28,178 nucleotides of DNA from NCBI GenBank assembly GCA_051859825.1, contig JBHYFA010000034.1, positions 1 to 28,178 of the forward strand, written 5' to 3'. This stretch comes from CSBr16-58 sp051859825 (GTDB lineage Bacteria > Bacteroidota > Bacteroidia > Flavobacteriales > Schleiferiaceae). Positions 24,715 through 28,178 of this stretch are shown here, in pieces. The notes below the pieces were generated by a model that worked only from the letters and a program-made list of their open reading frames with translations, ran no database searches and was not told the DNA's origin. The first letter of the stretch is position 1; every line of letters begins with the position of its first letter. A program made the position numbers and the translations under genes.

Positions 24715-26551
24715 GCTTAGCATTAACAAAGAGCGCATTTTTACGTTATGCGCTTTTATTATTTGTCAGATAGGCTTCGGGCAAATCCAGGAAAGTCTTT
24801 CAACCCCTACCCAAAGGTTTACCGAGCCCGACGAATTGTTTATCCACCTCCCGGAAACCGATGACACCATCAATCTTCCGTTTGTAGATGATTTTTCCGA
24901 TAGATCGCCCATCCCCAGTCCGCTGCGCTGGGCCGATCGCAATGTTTACATCAACAACACCTACGGTTTTAATCCACCAACAATGGGTGTAGCAACCTTT
25001 GATGGATTAGACGAAAATGGTCGGCCGTACGACATAAACTTCGGGCAGGGATCAACAGCGTGTGATATTCTCACTTCCAAACACATTAACCTGAACAACG
25101 CGCAGAATGTGAAACTCGGTTTTTTGTACCAAGAAGCCGGAAGAGGCGAAAACCCCTCAAATTCAGATTCATTGCGGTTGGAATTCTGGTCACCGCTCGA
25201 CACGGTATGGGAAAGTGTTTGGGGTGTTACGGGTACTTCCGGACCTTTCAATCGATTCCAGTCGGTTCTGATTGATATCGACGACCCCAAGTGGCTGCTT
25301 AAAGGCTTTCGTTTTCGCTTTACCTCTTTCGGGAATCCCGGAGGCGCCTTCGATGTTTGGAATATTGACTACGTGTATTTAGGTGAAAATCGCACTCCGA
25401 ATGACACCCTTCCCTTAGATGTGGCCTTCATCGATCAACACCAAACGCTACTCGTAGGAGGATATGAATCTCTACCCTATTGGGTTTACAGCGCTAACCC
25501 CACCAATTTTACACGTAATCAGGTAACCCAAAGTTACAAACGAAATGTCCCCACCGGTTCCTTAGGAGCCATCATTCTCTCGGGTTACCGACTTACCGGC
25601 CAAGGCCTCAATATTAATCAAAACGGAAACGTAAACGATGCCGCCGGACACGGATCTATGCACTTTCAACGCATCGAATGGGATCAGGCGATAAACCAAA
25701 ACTTTATCCCTCAACTTACGCCCATTACGGGGCCTTTCACCCTAGAAATGCGCTCATTTTTCTCGGGTACGGCGGTGGGCTTACGAAGAAATGACACCTT
25801 AGTACGCCGGCAGCATTTCGGAAACTATTACGCCTACGACGATGGCAGTGCCGAACGCGCCTACGGAATTGCGAATCAACCGGGAGCCATTACCTTGGCA
25901 ACCTATACTCTACAAGCTAATGACACCCTCAAAGGTTTATACTTGTACTTCCAACCGGCAGATTCTGACCCTAGAAATAACGCCTTTCAAATCGTAGTTT
26001 ACCAAAACAACAGCGGCGTTCCCGGGAATAAAATTTACGAAAGCGATTCTTTATTTGTTCCCCGATTTTCCGAACACAACCAATTCATCCCTTTCCCAAT
26101 AGAGGATGGACCGTTTTTACCTTCAGGCTCATACTATATTGGCGTAAAACAACGGGATGCGGCAAAACTCAATATTGGTTTTGATATGAATAACGCCAAC
26201 CGTAATACCTTAATCTATGGTGATGGGTCAACATGGTTCGCTTCTATTTTTAATGGCACGTTGATGATGCGACCTTATTTTAGAACGCAAGCCCCGGAGA
26301 TTTCGGTAAATACGTTTACAAATAAGAAAGTTAGAGCTTGGAAAGCCTACCCCAATCCGGGTAATGGAAACATCCAAATTTCCGGATTTAACGGAAAAAA
26401 TGATTTTGAAGTCATTGATGCTGTGGGAAAAACACTTACACGATTCAGCTGCTTCGAAGGTGAAAGCATCAATCTACATCTTCCCAACGGGACCTATATT
26501 CTCCGCGATAAGGAAGGAAATTACCAGCGACTTATCATTATCAATCAGTAA
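24692..26551 (+). CDS. Secreted T9SS cargo protein with jelly-roll-like domains
   Basis: A 619-residue protein from the ATG at 24692, which places a signal peptide (KERIFTLCAFIICQIGFGQ) at the N-terminus. The frame is open from 24479, but that part lies inside the PASTA gene in another frame. The N-terminal region is acidic with DDFSDRS, as in many T9SS cargo proteins. A MAM/jelly-roll-like beta domain (WSPLDTVWESVWG to VWNIDYVYLG) occupies about 110-215. A second beta domain has FGNYYAYDDGSAE and a later DFDMN-like segment. It ends in a type A T9SS sorting domain (WKAYPNPGNGN to RLIIINQ). Enzymatic residues are not recognised. It is translationally coupled to the PASTA gene by overlap. Confidence 0.85.
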   Translation: MTNRKLIKLSINKERIFTLCAFIICQIGFGQIQESLSTPTQRFTEPDELFIHLPETDDTINLPFVDDFSDRSPIPSPLRWADRNVYINNTYGFNPPTMGVATFDGLDENGRPYDINFGQGSTACDILTSKHINLNNAQNVKLGFLYQEAGRGENPSNSDSLRLEFWSPLDTVWESVWGVTGTSGPFNRFQSVLIDIDDPKWLLKGFRFRFTSFGNPGGAFDVWNIDYVYLGENRTPNDTLPLDVAFIDQHQTLLVGGYESLPYWVYSANPTNFTRNQVTQSYKRNVPTGSLGAIILSGYRLTGQGLNINQNGNVNDAAGHGSMHFQRIEWDQAINQNFIPQLTPITGPFTLEMRSFFSGTAVGLRRNDTLVRRQHFGNYYAYDDGSAERAYGIANQPGAITLATYTLQANDTLKGLYLYFQPADSDPRNNAFQIVVYQNNSGVPGNKIYESDSLFVPRFSEHNQFIPFPIEDGPFLPSGSYYIGVKQRDAAKLNIGFDMNNANRNTLIYGDGSTWFASIFNGTLMMRPYFRTQAPEISVNTFTNKKVRAWKAYPNPGNGNIQISGFNGKNDFEVIDAVGKTLTRFSCFEGESINLHLPNGTYILRDKEGNYQRLIIINQ

Positions 26552-26560
26552 ATCTTACGC

Positions 26561-27601
26561 ATGCTTGAAGATCACGAAGATGACATTCGGCAGGATGAGG
26601 ACGATGAGGAGCTTTACGTTCATCATCGCTACACCACCGACCCCGGACAGCAGCCGCTCCGAATTGATAAGTTTCTCACTATTCACCTAAAAAACGCCTC
26701 ACGAAACAAAATTCAACAGGCGGCAAAGGCTGGTTCCCTCAGGGTGAATGGCGTGGAGGTGAAACAAAATTATCGCGTAAAGGGCAATGAACTGGTGGAA
26801 GTAGTGCTTACTTATCCCCCTCGCGAAAAAGAAATAATCCCCGAAAATATTCCTTTAAACATCCTCTATCAAGACTCCGATGTTATAGTACTCAATAAGG
26901 AAGCGGGCATGGTAGTGCACCCTGGTTACGGCAATTACACCGGAACATTGGTAAATGCACTAAGCTATATTTTTCAAAACCTACCCCAGCCCAAAGACAA
27001 TCCCCTTCGTCCGGGATTGGTGCATCGTTTAGACAAAAACACCTCGGGTATCATGGTAGTGGCGGCCAATGAATTTGCCATGGCGCATCTGGCCAAGCAG
27101 TTTTTCGACCGCACATCCGATAGGACCTACCAAGCACTGGTTTGGGGAGATGTTGAACTCGATGAAGGAACCATTGAAGGGAATGTTGGCAGGAGCATAC
27201 AAAACCGCAAAGTGATGAGTGTTTTTCCCGAAGGTGATCAAGGGAAGCACGCCATAACACACTACAAAGTTCTGGAACGCTTTGGTTATGTAACCCTAGT
27301 GGAATGTAAATTGGAAACCGGCAGAACGCACCAAATTCGCATTCACATGAAACACCTAGGGCATCCGTTGTTTAATGACCCGGAATACGGTGGTGATAAA
27401 ATTTTACGCGGAACCCGATTTAGCAAGTACCAACAGTTTATCCAAAACTGCTTTAATCTTTGTCCACGCCAAGCACTCCATGCCAAAACCCTGGGATTTA
27501 CGCACCCGAAAACGGGCGAACGACTTTCGTTTGAAAGTGAACTTCCTGATGATATGGAGGCTATTCTGAATAAATGGCGGACGTACACGAAAAACAATTA
27601 G
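26561..27601 (+). CDS. rluD: RluD/RluA-family 23S rRNA pseudouridine synthase
   Basis: A 346-residue enzyme converting uridines of 23S rRNA to pseudouridine. A very acidic N-terminal extension (LEDHEDDIRQDEDDEE) precedes an S4 RNA-binding domain (about 30-85, with RIDKFL and LRVNGVEVK). The catalytic domain contains HRLDKNTSG with catalytic Asp158, and the family's KRG-like and GRTHQIRIH motifs. The start is 9 nt after the cargo-protein stop, so it belongs to the PASTA operon. The TAG stop (27599-27601) overlaps the first bases of repeat copy D. RluD itself or another RluA-family member is possible; the S4 domain favours RluD/RluC. Confidence 0.92.
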   Translation: MLEDHEDDIRQDEDDEELYVHHRYTTDPGQQPLRIDKFLTIHLKNASRNKIQQAAKAGSLRVNGVEVKQNYRVKGNELVEVVLTYPPREKEIIPENIPLNILYQDSDVIVLNKEAGMVVHPGYGNYTGTLVNALSYIFQNLPQPKDNPLRPGLVHRLDKNTSGIMVVAANEFAMAHLAKQFFDRTSDRTYQALVWGDVELDEGTIEGNVGRSIQNRKVMSVFPEGDQGKHAITHYKVLERFGYVTLVECKLETGRTHQIRIHMKHLGHPLFNDPEYGGDKILRGTRFSKYQQFIQNCFNLCPRQALHAKTLGFTHPKTGERLSFESELPDDMEAILNKWRTYTKNN

Positions 27602-27650
27602 TGGCTGTCTATAAAGTTCGATAGCTTCGTTGCTCAAGGTTGACAGCCAA
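27600..27650 (+). repeat. Repeat element, copy D (short palindrome at the rluD stop)
   Basis: Starts AGTGGCTGTC, of which the AG belongs to the rluD TAG stop, and continues with the core GATAGCTTCGTT. It ends GACAGCCA (27642-27649), which pairs perfectly with TGGCTGTC (27602-27609), giving a hairpin with a loop of 32 nt. A further piece shared with copies A and B, GCTCAATTGAAAAT, lies at 27713-27726, suggesting that the region between was inserted or that the element is rearranged. Confidence 0.85.
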
Positions 27651-27732
27651 ATAAGCGATGTAGATTTTTCGAATAAATTCGATTATTTGAAAAATTATTG
27701 TCAAATCATTAAGCTCAATTGAAAATTTTGTG

Positions 27733-27740
27733 TACATTTG
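27733..27740 (+). promoter_or_regulatory. Bacteroidota -7 element (TACATTTG)
   Basis: A full TAnnTTTG match, 120 nt upstream of the last gene. The -33 region lacks a TTG at the usual distance. The predicted transcript begins just before the hairpin at 27746. Confidence 0.45.
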
Positions 27741-27745
27741 GTAAT

Positions 27746-27801
27746 ACCAAAAAGAACACACAAAAACAACAGACACACTTTCTCTTTTTGGTGCTTTTTT
27801 T
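27746..27801 (+). terminator. Terminator-like hairpin in the leader of the last gene
   Basis: A 10-bp AU-rich stem around CCAAAAAG/CTTTTTGG (27747-27754 with 27784-27791) with a loop of about 27 nt, then seven T (27795-27801). It lies directly after a promoter element, so it could be an attenuator or the end of a small RNA. Stem stability is modest. Confidence 0.35.
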
Positions 27802-27834
27802 ATTAGAAATACTTTTACTCCACTAAGAGCGATA

Positions 27835-27876
27835 ATGTCTAACGAAAAATTAATGCACTATGTATGTAGCTTTTGA
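27835..27876 (+). other. Possible 13-codon leader ORF
   Basis: ATG at 27835 encodes MSNEKLMHYVCSF and stops with TGA at 27874-27876, overlapping the start of the next gene by 17 nt in another frame. It could give translational coupling. No other support. Confidence 0.2.
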
Positions 27877-28178
27877 TCAGTTGCCCGAGTCGAGCAGAAT
27901 TTGGATTTATCAAAGTAATAAAGAGTTAACCAACGACCAATTGGTGATGATTAGTGAAAGAATTCACGATTTCATTAACGACTGGTCAGCACACAATAGC
28001 CCCCTTAAAGCATCCTTCAATCTATACCATGATCGTTTTTTGGTTATCGGTGTTGACGAAACCTACTGTCAACTTTCCGGCTGTAGCATCGACAAGTCAA
28101 CCAAGATTATCGAAAACCTCGAAGCCGACCTCGGCATTACCTTCTTCGACCGCTTCCAAGTGGCCTTCCGCGAAGGTG
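27860..28178 (+). CDS. Small uncharacterised Bacteroidota protein (3' end outside window)
   Basis: The frame is open from the ATG at 27860 to the window end (106 codons). It begins MYVAFDQLPESSRIWIYQSN and contains ERIHDFINDWSAHNSPLKASF, the cysteine-containing LSGCSIDKST and a segment FFDRFQVAF. From memory this matches a short conserved family in Bacteroidota often labelled 'ABC transporter ATPase' in databases, yet no Walker A or ABC signature is visible, so that label appears unjustified. Function unknown. The leader holds a promoter element and a terminator-like hairpin. Confidence 0.75.
   Translation, partial: MYVAFDQLPESSRIWIYQSNKELTNDQLVMISERIHDFINDWSAHNSPLKASFNLYHDRFLVIGVDETYCQLSGCSIDKSTKIIENLEADLGITFFDRFQVAFREG

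Noticed and set aside
1..28178. CRISPR array, prophage, toxin-antitoxin or restriction genes
   Set aside because: No regularly spaced direct repeats, integrase, phage structural, antitoxin or methylase motifs were seen on either strand.

Overview
The window looks like a chromosomal segment of a Bacteroidota bacterium, most likely in or near Flavobacteriales. The evidence is two type IX secretion (T9SS) C-terminal sorting domains, a bacteroidotal GlmU-like sugar nucleotidyltransferase, a zinc-free type B ribosomal protein L31, near absence of Shine-Dalgarno sequences, and repeated promoter matches of the form TTG-N18..20-TAnnTTTG. The taxonomy is inferred from gene content only.

Layout. (1) 1-5101, minus strand: two paralogous parallel beta-helix surface proteins and a small lipoprotein. 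The left paralog has an intact signal peptide but runs off the window. The right one keeps its T9SS sorting domain but has lost about 400 N-terminal residues, and its reading frame begins inside the 3' end of the lipoprotein gene. (2) 5280-8153, plus: a small TPR membrane protein and a bifunctional Rel/SpoT (p)ppGpp enzyme. (3) 8337-12770, minus: a tight ABC, HlyD, TolC operon for a trans-envelope exporter. The ATPase domain of its ABC subunit is degenerate at nearly every catalytic motif except Walker A. (4) 13066-13951, minus: tRNA-Ser(GCU), tRNA-Pro(UGG), then a PdeM-like phosphoesterase. (5) 14206-21052, plus: a von Willebrand A protein with an endonuclease III that lacks its iron-sulfur cysteines, a GH20 hexosaminidase lipoprotein, RimO, L31 with a structured leader, and the GlmU-like protein. 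(6) 21235-27601, plus: Lon protease, then an overlapping PASTA protein, T9SS cargo and RluD set. (7) The window ends in a partial gene of a small uncharacterised family.

The most unusual non-coding signal is a dispersed repeat built around the core GATAGCTTCGTT. It occurs four times (8154, 8306, 14071, 27601). Two copies begin within or directly after the stop codon of the preceding gene (rel and rluD). One copy supplies the stop codon of tolC. The copy after rel is a 125-bp imperfect palindrome between convergent genes. This resembles a REP- or MITE-like element associated with gene ends, and no family name is assigned here.

No CRISPR array, rRNA, phage gene, transposase or replication origin was seen. 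No gene-free stretch exceeds 300 bases.
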